The notes under the pieces: model-generated
Databases searched by the model: none
What the model was told of the DNA's origin: nothing
Seen by the model: the letters and a program-made list of their open reading frames with translations, nothing else
Program-made: the position numbers and the translations under genes
Part shown: positions 1-8,417 of the stretch, in pieces
Layout of the letters: each line of letters starts with the position of its first letter
How positions within the stretch are numbered: the stretch's first letter is position 1
Assembly (NCBI GenBank): GCA_965216135.1
Contig: CBDCFL010000015.1
Coordinates: 53,102 to 117,101, forward strand
Origin: CBDCFL01 sp965216135
GTDB lineage: Bacteria; Pseudomonadota; Alphaproteobacteria; Rhodobacterales; Rhodobacteraceae
Length of the DNA: 64,000 nucleotides
Direction of reading: 5' to 3'

Positions 1-223
1 CGCCTGAAACGGGCCGCCATTCAGGGATCGACAAGCCGCTGTCGGTCAACCGCGTCAGCCCGCCCACCAGGATCATCGCCGCCACAAGCAAGAACAAAGC
101 GCCAAGCCAGATGCGGATCGTCCCGCGCGCGCCTTTTGTGCTGTGGTCGATCAATCCCGGCGCGGCCGCAGGCGCGCTCTGATCTGCGCTCACCTCTTCA
201 AAGATCGGTCTTTTCGCTGCCAA
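1..223 (-). CDS. ctaA: heme A synthase CtaA/COX15, N-terminal part (gene runs off the window)
   Basis: Membrane enzyme that converts heme O to heme A for cytochrome aa3 oxidase. Only about 74 N-terminal codons are present. After a charged cytoplasmic leader (KRPIFEEV) comes the first membrane helix, followed by the family signature GGLTRLTDSGLSIPEW, which is diagnostic of COX15/CtaA. I chose a TTG start at 223 because a GGAGG box sits 5 nt upstream. The ATG at 226-228 is in another frame. The rest lies beyond position 1. Identification is firm from the signature; the start codon is an inference. Confidence 0.85.
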   Translation of the reverse strand, partial: MAAKRPIFEEVSADQSAPAAAPGLIDHSTKGARGTIRIWLGALFLLVAAMILVGGLTRLTDSGLSIPEWRPVSG

Positions 224-306
224 AGCATCCTCCGTCGCCCGGTGCGGGGTATATGGCCCGCGCGGCGCATTTGGGCAATCGGCTGTCTGCCAAAAATTTC
301 TTGCGC

Positions 307-738
307 TCAGACAGCGCGGTCGAACTTGGTCGACAAATGGATGAGGGTTTCTGAACTTCTGATGCCCGGAATTGCAATAACATCGTCCAGCACGCGATCA
401 AGATCGGTGGTGGATCCGGAGGCAATCTGCAGGACAAAATCGGCGCGCCCGGATGTGGAATGCACGATTTCGACCTCTGGTATGATCCTGAGCCTTTGCA
501 CGATGGAGGCGGCCGCGCGCGGCTCGACCTGCAGCAACACAGTGGCGCGGATGCGCCGCGCTAGCGCCACATCACCGAGCTTTACCGTGTAGCCCGCGAT
601 AATGCCGCGTGATTCCATCCGTTCGATACGGGCCTGAACGGTTGAGCGGGCGACCTTGAAGCGCCGGGCCAGTTTTGAAGTTGGAACACTGGAGTCCGCC
701 GCGAGTGATGCCAGCAATCGTTGATCCAGCTCGTCCAC
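307..738 (-). CDS. Lrp/AsnC family transcriptional regulator
   Basis: A 143-residue DNA-binding regulator. The N-terminal helix-turn-helix (about residues 5-50: DELDQRLLASL, then KLARRFKVARSTVQARIERME) is followed by an AsnC/RAM ligand-binding domain with the usual VEIVHSTSGRADFVLQI segment. Family members sense amino acids. I chose the GTG at 738, where family homology begins; the frame stays open upstream only through duplicated leader DNA. The gene runs away from the PLP decarboxylase at 1179, so it could control that divergent gene, but no operator was identified. Its first ~20 codons and leader are duplicated between 927 and 1155. Confidence 0.85.
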   Translation of the reverse strand: MDELDQRLLASLAADSSVPTSKLARRFKVARSTVQARIERMESRGIIAGYTVKLGDVALARRIRATVLLQVEPRAAASIVQRLRIIPEVEIVHSTSGRADFVLQIASGSTTDLDRVLDDVIAIPGIRSSETLIHLSTKFDRAV

Positions 739-1155
739 TAAAATTACCCGTTTATTTGGCAGAATTACGAAAATTACATCCAAAAATACATAAACGCCGG
801 GTGATTTCAACAGCCGATGGTGGCACTTTGGCCAAGTAAATGCGGTCACGCGTAAGCTTCGCCCAAAAAACGCCAAATGAAGCAGCCACAATGCAGGCGA
901 TAGAGGGTGACAACCGGATAGGCACGGTTGGAACACTGGAGTCCGCCGCGAGTGATGCCAGCAATCGTTGATCCAGCTCGTCCACTAAAATTACCCGTTT
1001 ATTTGGCAGAATTACGAAAATTACATCCAAAAATACATAAACGCCGGGTGATTTCAACAGCCGATGGTGGCACTTTGGCCAAGTAAATGCGGTCACGCGT
1101 AAGCTTCGCCCAAAAAACGCCAAATGAAGCAGCCACAATGCAGGCGATAGAGGGT
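680..1155. repeat. direct duplication of ~229 bp covering the regulator's first codons and leader
   Basis: Bases 680-908 recur at 927-1155 at a constant offset of 247, with no difference seen by eye; an 18-base spacer (909-926) separates the copies. Each copy holds the first ~20 codons of the Lrp/AsnC gene and its upstream DNA. The copy nearer the decarboxylase therefore encodes only an abortive N-terminal peptide. The duplication also doubles whatever promoter or operator lies in the leader. It could be a real slippage event or an assembly artefact. Confidence 0.9.
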
Positions 1156-1178
1156 CACCCACAGGAAATGCAGGTGTC

Positions 1179-2318
1179 ATGGGACGTTCCGATCCGATCT
1201 GGTCCAAGCCGACCGATTACCTGAGGCTGTTTTCGCCTGAGGCTCCGGTTTTCTTTTTCTCTGCGTCGGTACTGCGCGACACCTATACGCGCTATGCTGT
1301 GGGGTTCCCCGGTCAGGTCACGTTTGCGGTCAAGGCCAACCCGTCAGAGGAAGTTCTGGCCAATTTGTCCGCCGCAGGTCTGACTGCATTTGATGTCGCT
1401 TCGTCCAATGAAATCGAACTGGTCCGACGCATCGCGCCCCACGCCGATCTGCATTTCAACAATCCGGTTCGCTCGCCGGCGGAAATCGCCTTTGCGGTCG
1501 GTCACGATGTCGCGTCCTATTCGGTGGACAGCGACAGCGAACTGGAAAAACTCACGGCGCAAGTGAGCCGCGACAAAGAAATCGCGGTCCGGTTCAAATT
1601 GCCGGTCAATGGCGCCGCATACGACTTTGGCGCAAAGTTTGGGGCCGAACCCAAGCATGCGGCAGGTCTGCTCAGGCGCGTCGCGGATGCCGGATACCGG
1701 CCATCGCTGACCTTTCATCCGGGCACGCAATGCCCCGATGCCGCTGCCTGGTCCAAATACATTCGCGCGGCAGGCGAAATCGCCAGCGACGCCAATGTGC
1801 GTATTTGCCGCCTGAATACCGGTGGCGGGTTTCCATCGCACAGAATGTTAGATGAAGTCCCTGCGCTGGATGCCATATTTACCGCTATTGAAACTGCGGC
1901 AGCAGAGGCGTTCGGCCAGGAGCGCCTGGCACTTTTGTGCGAACCGGGACGCGGAATTGCGGCCGAATGCCTGACACTGGCCGTGCGCGTCAAAGCCACA
2001 CGCGACCCCGGCACGATATTTGTGAACGACGGCGTCTATGGCGCGTTGTCGGAAAGTCTGGTGATGGGCGCAACCGATCGCGTCATTGTTGTCGCACCGG
2101 GCGGTCAGGCCCGCACAGGCACAAAACGGCCTTTCGTAGTCTTCGGGCCAACCTGCGACAGCATCGACCGCATACCACAGGATGTTATGTTGCCCGAAGC
2201 GATTCGCGAGGGGGACTATGTCCTGTTTTCCGGCATGGGTGCCTATTCTCTGGCGCTGGCAACGCGATTCAATGGCTTTGGCGATCATCAGACCATTTCA
2301 GTGCGAAACCTGAGCTAA
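1179..2318 (+). CDS. type III PLP-dependent decarboxylase (ornithine decarboxylase-like)
   Basis: A 379-residue alanine-racemase-fold decarboxylase of the ornithine/diaminopimelate group. The PLP-binding lysine is K52 in FAVKANP. The substrate and phosphate segments TFHPGTQC, RLNTGGGFP and CEPGRGIAAE follow, then the C-terminal FGPTCDSID motif carrying the intersubunit catalytic cysteine. The likely reaction is ornithine (or lysine) to putrescine (or cadaverine); the exact substrate cannot be read from sequence. The ATG at 1179 follows an AGGAAA box. It is transcribed divergently from the Lrp-type regulator and converges on trmJ. Confidence 0.82.
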   Translation: MGRSDPIWSKPTDYLRLFSPEAPVFFFSASVLRDTYTRYAVGFPGQVTFAVKANPSEEVLANLSAAGLTAFDVASSNEIELVRRIAPHADLHFNNPVRSPAEIAFAVGHDVASYSVDSDSELEKLTAQVSRDKEIAVRFKLPVNGAAYDFGAKFGAEPKHAAGLLRRVADAGYRPSLTFHPGTQCPDAAAWSKYIRAAGEIASDANVRICRLNTGGGFPSHRMLDEVPALDAIFTAIETAAAEAFGQERLALLCEPGRGIAAECLTLAVRVKATRDPGTIFVNDGVYGALSESLVMGATDRVIVVAPGGQARTGTKRPFVVFGPTCDSIDRIPQDVMLPEAIREGDYVLFSGMGAYSLALATRFNGFGDHQTISVRNLS

Positions 2319-2340
2319 GCGCGAACGCGCAAATACCTTG

Positions 2341-3081
2341 TCAGGATCGATCAGCTGACTGGCAAATGGCCCTGAGAATTCCGTGAAACATCTGCACATC
2401 GGCGCGTTCCAACGGCATACGCGACCACAGATTGCGCATATTGAGCCGCATATGGTCTGCTTTTTCAGGCGGAAAGAAAAACCCTGTCTGATCAAGGTGT
2501 TGTTCGTAGTGCTCGGCCAATTTTGTGATCTCTAGCTGGGTGGCCAGCTCAGCACCCGACGGATCGGCTGGCGCGTCGCCATCGACCGCCCGTCGCCCCC
2601 ATTCATAGGCGACAAGCAAGACGCATTGCGCAAGGTTCAGTGACGGAAACCCGGGGTTGGTGGGAACTGAAATTATGGTGTTCGCGAGTGCGACATCAGA
2701 ATTTTCCAGGCCGGCCCTTTCGGGGCCAAACAGCACACCAATGCGCTCGCCCGCACCTGCCCTTGCGATCATCTCGCTTACCGCCGCCTCTGGCGCAAGC
2801 ACCCGTTTGGTCAGGTCGCGCGGTCGGGCGGTGGTTGCATAGATATGCGTGCAATCTTCGATCGCCACCGCAAGATCGGTGCAAACCGCGGCCTCATCCA
2901 ACAGCCGCCCTGCGCCACTGGCCATCGCAACCGCCTTGGGGTTCGGCCAGCCGTCGCGCGGTGCCACGATGCGCAAACGGTCCAGCCCGAAATTCGACAT
3001 TGCCCGCGCCGCCGCGCCGATGTTTTCGCCCATCTGCGGTCGAACCAGAATGATGGCAGGCTGATTGTTGCCCGCAGGCAT
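2341..3081 (-). CDS. trmJ: tRNA/rRNA 2'-O-methyltransferase, TrmJ (SpoU/TrmH) family
   Basis: A 246-residue SPOUT methyltransferase, probably acting on the 2'-OH of position 32 in tRNA using S-adenosylmethionine. The knotted SAM site is visible as the three SPOUT motifs: RPQMGENIGAAARAMSNFGL near the N-terminus, GVLFGPERAGLEN in the middle and FPSLNLAQCVLLVAYEW after it. The C-terminal helical extension (ELATQLEITKLAEHYEQHL to the end) is typical of TrmJ rather than TrmH. I chose the second of two close ATGs (3081) because an AGGGG box lies 6 nt upstream; the first, at 3087, abuts that box. Confidence 0.85.
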   Translation of the reverse strand: MPAGNNQPAIILVRPQMGENIGAAARAMSNFGLDRLRIVAPRDGWPNPKAVAMASGAGRLLDEAAVCTDLAVAIEDCTHIYATTARPRDLTKRVLAPEAAVSEMIARAGAGERIGVLFGPERAGLENSDVALANTIISVPTNPGFPSLNLAQCVLLVAYEWGRRAVDGDAPADPSGAELATQLEITKLAEHYEQHLDQTGFFFPPEKADHMRLNMRNLWSRMPLERADVQMFHGILRAICQSADRS

Positions 3082-3154
3082 CTGCATCCCCTTTGGCACC
3101 AAGGCCGTGGTGGTGATACGATTGGCGTATCGGCAAGGCAAGGAGGCACGCGGG

Positions 3155-3484
3155 ATGGCATTCGATGAAGGTTTGGCGGCGATGATGCGCGACGATCTGG
3201 TCGATCAAACCGGGATTTCCGAAAAGAAGATGTTTGGCGGGCTATGCTTCTTGCTGAACGGCAATATGGTTTGCGGTGTTCATTCCGGCGGTGCGATGTT
3301 TCGGGTCGGCAAGGAACGCGAGCAAGAAGCGATGGCGGTCACGGGCGCGGGCCCGATGATGTTTACCGGCAAGCCAATGGGCGGCATGATCGATGTCTCA
3401 GAAGACGCCCTTGCCGACGATGACCGCCGCTCAATCTGGATGGGCTTGTCGCTGACAAATGCTGCAAGTCTGCCAGCAAAGTAG
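3155..3484 (+). CDS. TfoX N-terminal domain protein
   Basis: A 109-residue protein consisting only of the TfoX N-terminal domain (MFGGLCFLLNGNMVCGVHSGGAMFRVG). In gamma-proteobacteria TfoX/Sxy activates competence, but alphaproteobacterial single-domain versions have no assigned role. The ATG at 3155 follows an AAGGAGGC ribosome-binding site. It is divergent from trmJ with a short shared upstream region, and precedes the ThiE-like gene by 57 bases on the same strand, so these two may be cotranscribed. Confidence 0.75.
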   Translation: MAFDEGLAAMMRDDLVDQTGISEKKMFGGLCFLLNGNMVCGVHSGGAMFRVGKEREQEAMAVTGAGPMMFTGKPMGGMIDVSEDALADDDRRSIWMGLSLTNAASLPAK

Positions 3485-3541
3485 CCAAGCCCGGAACTTT
3501 GGGTTATGGGGCCAATCTGAACTTGGACAGGACCGTTTGGA

Positions 3542-4159
3542 ATGGCTGAAACCGACCGCGCCCAGATCTGCGTCATCACCCCGCCAGAAATATCGCTACA
3601 GGATTTTCCGGGTGTTTTGGCGCCGGTTATGGACGCGGTTGAGATCGCCTGTCTGCGCCTGGCCCTGTCCAGCACCGACCCCGATCACATCGCGCGCGTT
3701 GGCGATGCCTGCCGAGAGGTTGCCCATGCGCGCGACGTTGCAATTGTTATCGAAAACCACGTCTCGATGGTCACACGCCTGGGCCTGGACGGTGTGCATC
3801 TAACGCAAGGCGGCGGGTCGGTCCGCGATGCGCGCGACAAACTGGACGGTGATGCGATCGTTGGCTCGTTTTGCGGCTCATCACGCCACAACGGTGTCAA
3901 CGCTGCCGAGGCCGGTGCCGATTACGTCAGTTTCGGCCCGCTTGGTGATATGGGCCTGGGCGATGGCAATCTGGCGGATCCGAAAATATTTTCCTGGTGG
4001 TCCGAAATGATCGTCGTCCCGGTCGTGGCAGAAGGTGGCCTGAATGCCGATTTGCTCGCCCAGTTCGCACCGATCACCGATTTCTTCGGGATCGGGCCGG
4101 AAATTTGGGCGCGCGAAGATCCCGCACAGGCGATCAAGGAATTGTCGCTGGCCTATTGA
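3542..4159 (+). CDS. thiamine-phosphate synthase (ThiE) family protein
   Basis: A 205-residue TIM-barrel protein of the ThiE/TenI family. Recognisable strands include AIVIENHVSMVTRLGLDGVHLTQ (ThiE-like LGADGVHLG region), IVGSFCGSSRHNGVNAAEAGADYVSFGP, and the phosphate-binding VVPVVAEGGL. ThiE joins the pyrimidine and thiazole halves of thiamine, but several catalytic positions look altered (for example SFCGSSRH where ThiE usually has G-S-H), and no thi genes are adjacent. The biochemical role is therefore uncertain. The 3' end lies inside a tandem duplication starting at 4050. Confidence 0.7.
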   Translation: MAETDRAQICVITPPEISLQDFPGVLAPVMDAVEIACLRLALSSTDPDHIARVGDACREVAHARDVAIVIENHVSMVTRLGLDGVHLTQGGGSVRDARDKLDGDAIVGSFCGSSRHNGVNAAEAGADYVSFGPLGDMGLGDGNLADPKIFSWWSEMIVVPVVAEGGLNADLLAQFAPITDFFGIGPEIWAREDPAQAIKELSLAY

Positions 4160-4319
4160 CCATGTTGCTGTCTCGGCTGCAGGTCAGGAAATTTGCTCGC
4201 CCAGTTCGCACCGATCACCGATTTCTTCGGGATCGGGCCGGAAATTTGGGCGCGCCAGGCGATCAAGGAATTGTCGCTGGCCTATTGACCATGTTGCTGT
4301 CTCGGCTGCAGGTCAGGAA
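4050..4319. repeat. tandem duplication of the ThiE-like 3' end (141 bp, second copy shortened by 12 bp)
   Basis: Bases from about 4050 to 4190 are repeated head-to-tail from 4191 to 4319. The second copy lacks 12 bases (GAAGATCCCGCA of the first copy), an in-frame loss. Each copy holds the last ~36 codons and stop of the ThiE-like gene and the 3' boundary with olsA, whose stop codon lies in the second copy. The second copy is untranslated because the first stop codon ends the protein. Confidence 0.9.
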
Positions 4320-5149
4320 ACCACGTTTTCGAGCAGCGCCAGCCGGTCGGCCACAATGTTCTCGCACGCCTGCGCGAGCGCCTTGCGGTCCCCATAATCG
4401 GCGACGCAAAGCGGCGGGTGATAATAGACGGTGACCACACCTTGGTTGCGGGTTGCGAGTATCTGCGCAAGGTGCCGGCCAAATGTCATATCCCCCCACC
4501 AGCCATAAAACCGCGGATCAGCGCCTATTGGGGCCTGATAGTGCACTGCCACGGGCTGAACCCAGGTATCGTCGGCCTCTGCCGACCTGAGCGCCTCAAA
4601 GAGGGTGGATTTGAACCGCAATACGCGTTTGCCATCGGTTGACGTGCCTTCGGGAAAAAACAACAGCTTGTGGCCAAGTGCCAGTCGTCGATGCAACAGA
4701 TCGCGATGCTGACGCGCCTGCTTGGGACTGCGTTCGATAAAGACAGTTCCCGTGGCGCGGGCAAGCGTGCCGATGCCCAGCCAATTTGCAACCTCAGATT
4801 TGGCGACAAAGTAAACCCGCTTGCGGGCGTTCAGCGCGAAAATGTCCAGCCAAGAGGAATGATTCGCGACGATCGCACCTTTTTCGCGCATCACCTTGCC
4901 GACGACGGTGAGGCGAATGCCCAGTATTCTGAGCCCGTTCCTGCACACAAACTGCACCAGATAGGGCGTCCAGGGGCGATGCTCGCCCCAAAGAGGTCGT
5001 TCAATCAGCCGCACCAGCAACAGCAGGCCCAGCGAACCGAAAACAAGCACGACAAATGGCACCATCCGCAGCACCAGGCGGCAATAGCCCATTAATCCGA
5101 TCTGCCGATATTTTGGGTAATCGTCGGCGGCATTCCACCGCGCCGTCAC
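4313..5149 (-). CDS. olsA: lyso-ornithine lipid / 1-acyl-glycerol-3-phosphate acyltransferase (OlsA/PlsC)
   Basis: A 278-residue inner-membrane acyltransferase that adds the second acyl chain to lyso-ornithine lipid (or to lysophosphatidate). An N-terminal helix (LVLRMVPFVVLVFGSLGLLLLV) precedes the acyltransferase domain, with the catalytic motif NHSSWLD (H-x4-D) and the later FFPEGTSTDG block. The GTG start at 5149 overlaps the olsB stop as GTGA, indicating translational coupling. The olsB-olsA order is that of Rhodobacter and Sinorhizobium ornithine-lipid synthesis, which supports OlsA over a general PlsC. The last codons fall in the tandem duplication shared with the ThiE-like gene. Confidence 0.85.
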   Translation of the reverse strand: MTARWNAADDYPKYRQIGLMGYCRLVLRMVPFVVLVFGSLGLLLLVRLIERPLWGEHRPWTPYLVQFVCRNGLRILGIRLTVVGKVMREKGAIVANHSSWLDIFALNARKRVYFVAKSEVANWLGIGTLARATGTVFIERSPKQARQHRDLLHRRLALGHKLLFFPEGTSTDGKRVLRFKSTLFEALRSAEADDTWVQPVAVHYQAPIGADPRFYGWWGDMTFGRHLAQILATRNQGVVTVYYHPPLCVADYGDRKALAQACENIVADRLALLENVVS

Positions 5150-5925
5150 CGACCGGCCTTTCGGATATAGCTTTCGCGGCTTTTGGCGTTCATCTGCGCG
5201 GTGTCCATGACAAGGCAAACATCTATGGTATTGAATTCGTGGTCAACATAGGCACCATCACCGACAAAACCGCCGAGGCGCAAGTAGGCTTTGATCAGGG
5301 CCGGGGTCAAACGCATCGCGTTGGCGCGGTCAACCTGTCCTTTTGCGACAAGGCGCATATCCAGCGCATTTGGTGGACACGCAGTCACCCGCAGATCGGG
5401 TGGGGCCAGGTGATGTTGGTGCAGATAAGCTAGCGGCGCGGCAATTGCACTGGCGTTGGTGCCGTGAAAGCTGGCGACGCCGAACATGATCTCAACGCCG
5501 CGGTCCAACACGTAGCGCGCCAGCGCGTTCCACAATACATAAATCGACGAACCGCCGCGAAGGCTGGGGTGAACGCAGGATCGACCCAATTCGAGCAGCG
5601 GGCGGCCGGAGTTGATCAACACGCCCAGGTCATATTCCGATGCCGTATAAAAACGCCCTGCCCGTTCTGCGTGTTCGCGCATCATCATCCGGTAGACGCC
5701 GACAACATGATCGCCCTTGGCCGGATCGCGGGATTTGTCGATCAGGATCAGGTGGTCGGAATGAGCATCGAATTCATCCTGTTCGACGCGATCCTGATGA
5801 TTGACCATCGGCCCGTCGCCGCCAAGTTCCTCGACAAACACCAGATAACGCAGACGCTGGGCGGCGATCAAATCGCGCGGCGTCTCGGCGAGACGAACTT
5901 CAAACTGGCTGTTTCGTGCAAGCAT
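5146..5925 (-). CDS. olsB: L-ornithine N-alpha-acyltransferase OlsB
   Basis: A 259-residue GNAT-fold enzyme that transfers a 3-hydroxyacyl group from acyl-ACP to ornithine, the first step of ornithine-lipid synthesis. Visible family segments are RLRYLVFVEELGG, DEFDAHSDHLIL, VGVYRMM, LELGRSCVHPSLRGGSSIYVLWNAL and FGVASFHGT. Length matches family members. The ATG at 5925 has no strong ribosome-binding site. It is cotranscribed with olsA through a GTGA overlap. Ornithine lipids are phosphorus-free membrane lipids that marine bacteria make under phosphate limitation, but no Pho box was identified here. Confidence 0.88.
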   Translation of the reverse strand: MLARNSQFEVRLAETPRDLIAAQRLRYLVFVEELGGDGPMVNHQDRVEQDEFDAHSDHLILIDKSRDPAKGDHVVGVYRMMMREHAERAGRFYTASEYDLGVLINSGRPLLELGRSCVHPSLRGGSSIYVLWNALARYVLDRGVEIMFGVASFHGTNASAIAAPLAYLHQHHLAPPDLRVTACPPNALDMRLVAKGQVDRANAMRLTPALIKAYLRLGGFVGDGAYVDHEFNTIDVCLVMDTAQMNAKSRESYIRKAGR

Positions 5926-6047
5926 TTCGGGCCATGTGTCATTGCACCCAAGGCTGTGCGGGTTCTACGGGCTGGCACCGGTCAATTGCAACAATTGGTA
6001 TTCGGGTGCCTTAAGACTATCGTTGTGGTTGCAATTTGTGGAAATTT

Positions 6048-6257
6048 TTATCCTAATGGACGAGTGGGTCGCCCGTCACTTGGAAAATAGGGTTCGAGAA
6101 CGATTTGTTTACCATCGATTACTACCTTTCCAGCGTGCTCGAACATAACGGTTACTTTGGAATTAATACGTGATTGAACCTGGCCAATTCCCCACTCTGG
6201 CCTGCCGGGATGCTGCACCAGCATTCCAGGTGCTAGGAACTCATTCGCGTCACTCAT
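6048..6257 (-). CDS. DUF3553 domain-containing protein
   Basis: A 69-residue protein that is almost entirely one DUF3553 domain (GMLVQHPGRPEWGIGQVQSR, then VTVMFEHAGKVVIDG), a small beta-rich fold resembling the CarD/UvrD-tail type of nucleic-acid-associated module. No function is established. I chose the ATG at 6257 rather than the in-frame GTG at 6266. It is divergent from chpT with only about 24 bases between the starts, so both promoters must overlap coding or leader DNA. Confidence 0.7.
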   Translation of the reverse strand: MSDANEFLAPGMLVQHPGRPEWGIGQVQSRINSKVTVMFEHAGKVVIDGKQIVLEPYFPSDGRPTRPLG

Positions 6258-6281
6258 GGGCGCCACATTGCGGGAAATTAG

Positions 6282-6877
6282 ATGTCACAACACTCGCCTG
6301 ACTTGACCGCCCTTATCGGGTCGAGAATTTGTCATGATCTTATCAGCCCGCTTGGCGCGATTAGCAATGGGCTGGAGCTGTTGACAATGAGCATCCAGGC
6401 GGGCCTGAGGTCGAGTTAATCACCGAAAGCGTCGAAAATGCCAATGCCCGCATTCGATTCTTTCGCATTGCTTTCGGCGCGGCCAGCGCGGGGCAGATGA
6501 TCAGCAACAGTGAAATTTGCGCAGTCCTGCGGGACATGACACATGGCGGGAAACTCAACATAGACTGGACACCCGCCGAAGATCAGGAGCGGGTACAAGT
6601 CAAGCTGGCGTTTCTGCTGATCCAGTGTTTTGAAACCGCCATGCCCTGGGGCGGGCAAATAAAGATCTCGGAGCTTGGTGGCGAATGGTCCGTCTATGGC
6701 AGCGCTGATCGCATGCAAATTCAGCCTGAGCTTTGGGAAAATTTGTCGCGCCCGGCGGGATCTGATGCGATTAACGCATCCAAGGTTCATTTTGCCCTGG
6801 CACCGATTGCTGCCACAGCCGCTGACCGCAGACTGGTTGTGGAAAGCGAGGCCACACAGGCCCGAGTTCGTTTCTAA
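6282..6877 (+). pseudogene. chpT: histidine phosphotransferase ChpT, split by a -1 frameshift
   Basis: ChpT passes phosphate from CckA to CtrA and CpdR. Translation from the ATG at 6282 gives the dimerisation helix with the phosphoacceptor histidine (SRICHDLISPLGAISNGLELL), then hits TAA at 6414 after 44 codons. One frame over, from about 6401, the expected continuation appears without a gap: PEVELITESVENANARIRFFRIAFGAASAGQ, then the Bergerat-like domain through to 6877. One base is missing near 6400. If real, the phosphorelay is broken; if a consensus error, this is an ordinary ~200-residue ChpT. Identity of the family is clear either way. Confidence 0.8.
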
Positions 6878-7038
6878 AGACGGGCGCAGAATATTAGCGC
6901 TGCTTACCATGGGTTTCTCGTGGCTCACGCGGCATCGCGATGATCGCGCCTGCAAGAGGGCTCGGCTTGTTCCCTACGCGTTGGCGGTCTAAGACGCGCG
7001 CGAGCCGTGCATGATCAACCACCAAGGCGTCTTGTTCC

Positions 7039-8346
7039 ATGATCCCCCGCTATTCCCGACCTGACATGGTGGCCGTTTGGGTGCCGCAGACCAAGTTTCG
7101 CATATGGTTTGAAATTGAGGCGCACGCATGTGATGCGATGGCCGATCTGGGGGTCATACCTGCAGCAAATGCTGCCGCTGTCTGGAAAGCCAAAGACACC
7201 GAGTTCGATGTCGCGCGCATTGATGAAATTGAAGCGGTCACAAAACACGATGTGATCGCCTTTCTGACCCATCTGGCTGAGATTATCGGCAACGAGGAGG
7301 CGCGTTTCGTCCATCAGGGCATGACGTCTTCGGATGTGCTCGACACCACATTCAACATTCAGCTGGTGCGCGCCGCCGACATTTTGATTGCGGATTTGCA
7401 AGCGCTTTTGGCGGCTTTAAAGCGACGCGCCTATGAGCATAAGATGACCATCCGCATTGGCCGTTCGCACGCCATCCATGCCGAACCGACGACAATGGGG
7501 CTGACATTCGCGCGCTTTTACGCCGAGATGCAGCGCAATCTGGGCCGGATACGGGTCGCGCGCGATGAAGTGGCCACCGGCGCGATCAGCGGGGCCGTTG
7601 GCACGTTTGCCAATATTGACCCGGCCGTCGAAGCCCATGTCTGTGCGAAACTAGGTCTGTCCTGCGAACCCATCAGCACGCAAGTCATCCCGCGCGATCG
7701 CCATGCCGCCTATTTTGCAGCATTAGGCGTCGTCGCCTCTTCGATCGAAAATGTCGCGGTCGAGATCAGGCATATGCAGCGCACCGAGGTACTGGAATGC
7801 GAAGAGTTTTTTTCCGAAGGGCAAAAGGGATCGTCGGCCATGCCGCATAAGCGAAACCCGATCCTTAGCGAAAACCTGACAGGTCTGGCTCGCTTGGTGC
7901 GGATGGCCGTGGTGCCGGCGATGGAAAATGTAGCGCTGTGGCACGAACGTGATATTTCGCATTCAAGCGTAGAAAGGAACATCGGCCCCGATGCCACGAT
8001 CACGCTCGATTTCGCTCTCGCGCGGTTGACCGGCCTGATTGATACGCTTGTGGTTTACCCTGAGAATATGCTGGCAAATATGAACAAGTTCAAAGGTTTG
8101 GTCCACTCTCAGCAGGTTCTGCTGGCGCTAACCCAGAAAGGCATAAGCCGCGAGGACGCCTATCGGCTGGTGCAGCGCAACGCGATGAAAGTCTGGGAGG
8201 ATGGCGCTGATTTCCTGAGCGAACTTCAGGGCGATGAAGAGGTGACTGCGGCGCTTACAGATCGCGAAATTGAGGACGAATTCGCCCTCGATTATCACAC
8301 AAAACACGTCGATACGATATTTGCCCGCGTATTTGGCGCCGATTAG
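7039..8346 (+). CDS. purB: adenylosuccinate lyase
   Basis: A 435-residue homotetrameric enzyme of purine synthesis. It releases fumarate from SAICAR (yielding AICAR) and from adenylosuccinate (yielding AMP). The fumarase/ASL superfamily signature SSAMPHKRNP is intact (near residue 265), with the upstream HQGMTSSDVLDT and SHAIHAEPTT catalytic segments. Length is standard. The ATG at 7039 follows a short spacer after chpT. The 71 bases before fliG contain a small hairpin (CAGCC/GGCTG at about 8356-8374) then a T run, perhaps a weak terminator. Confidence 0.95.
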   Translation: MIPRYSRPDMVAVWVPQTKFRIWFEIEAHACDAMADLGVIPAANAAAVWKAKDTEFDVARIDEIEAVTKHDVIAFLTHLAEIIGNEEARFVHQGMTSSDVLDTTFNIQLVRAADILIADLQALLAALKRRAYEHKMTIRIGRSHAIHAEPTTMGLTFARFYAEMQRNLGRIRVARDEVATGAISGAVGTFANIDPAVEAHVCAKLGLSCEPISTQVIPRDRHAAYFAALGVVASSIENVAVEIRHMQRTEVLECEEFFSEGQKGSSAMPHKRNPILSENLTGLARLVRMAVVPAMENVALWHERDISHSSVERNIGPDATITLDFALARLTGLIDTLVVYPENMLANMNKFKGLVHSQQVLLALTQKGISREDAYRLVQRNAMKVWEDGADFLSELQGDEEVTAALTDREIEDEFALDYHTKHVDTIFARVFGAD

Positions 8347-8417
8347 GCCCGGTCCGCAGCCGGTTTGAAAGGCTGCCTTAACCTCTTTTTGTCACAACGA
8401 ACCGGGTTATTCCCCGG

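Noticed and set aside
752..1207. Minus-strand open frame repeating the start of the Lrp regulator
   Set aside because: It arises from the duplicated leader and holds only the first ~20 regulator codons before unrelated sequence.
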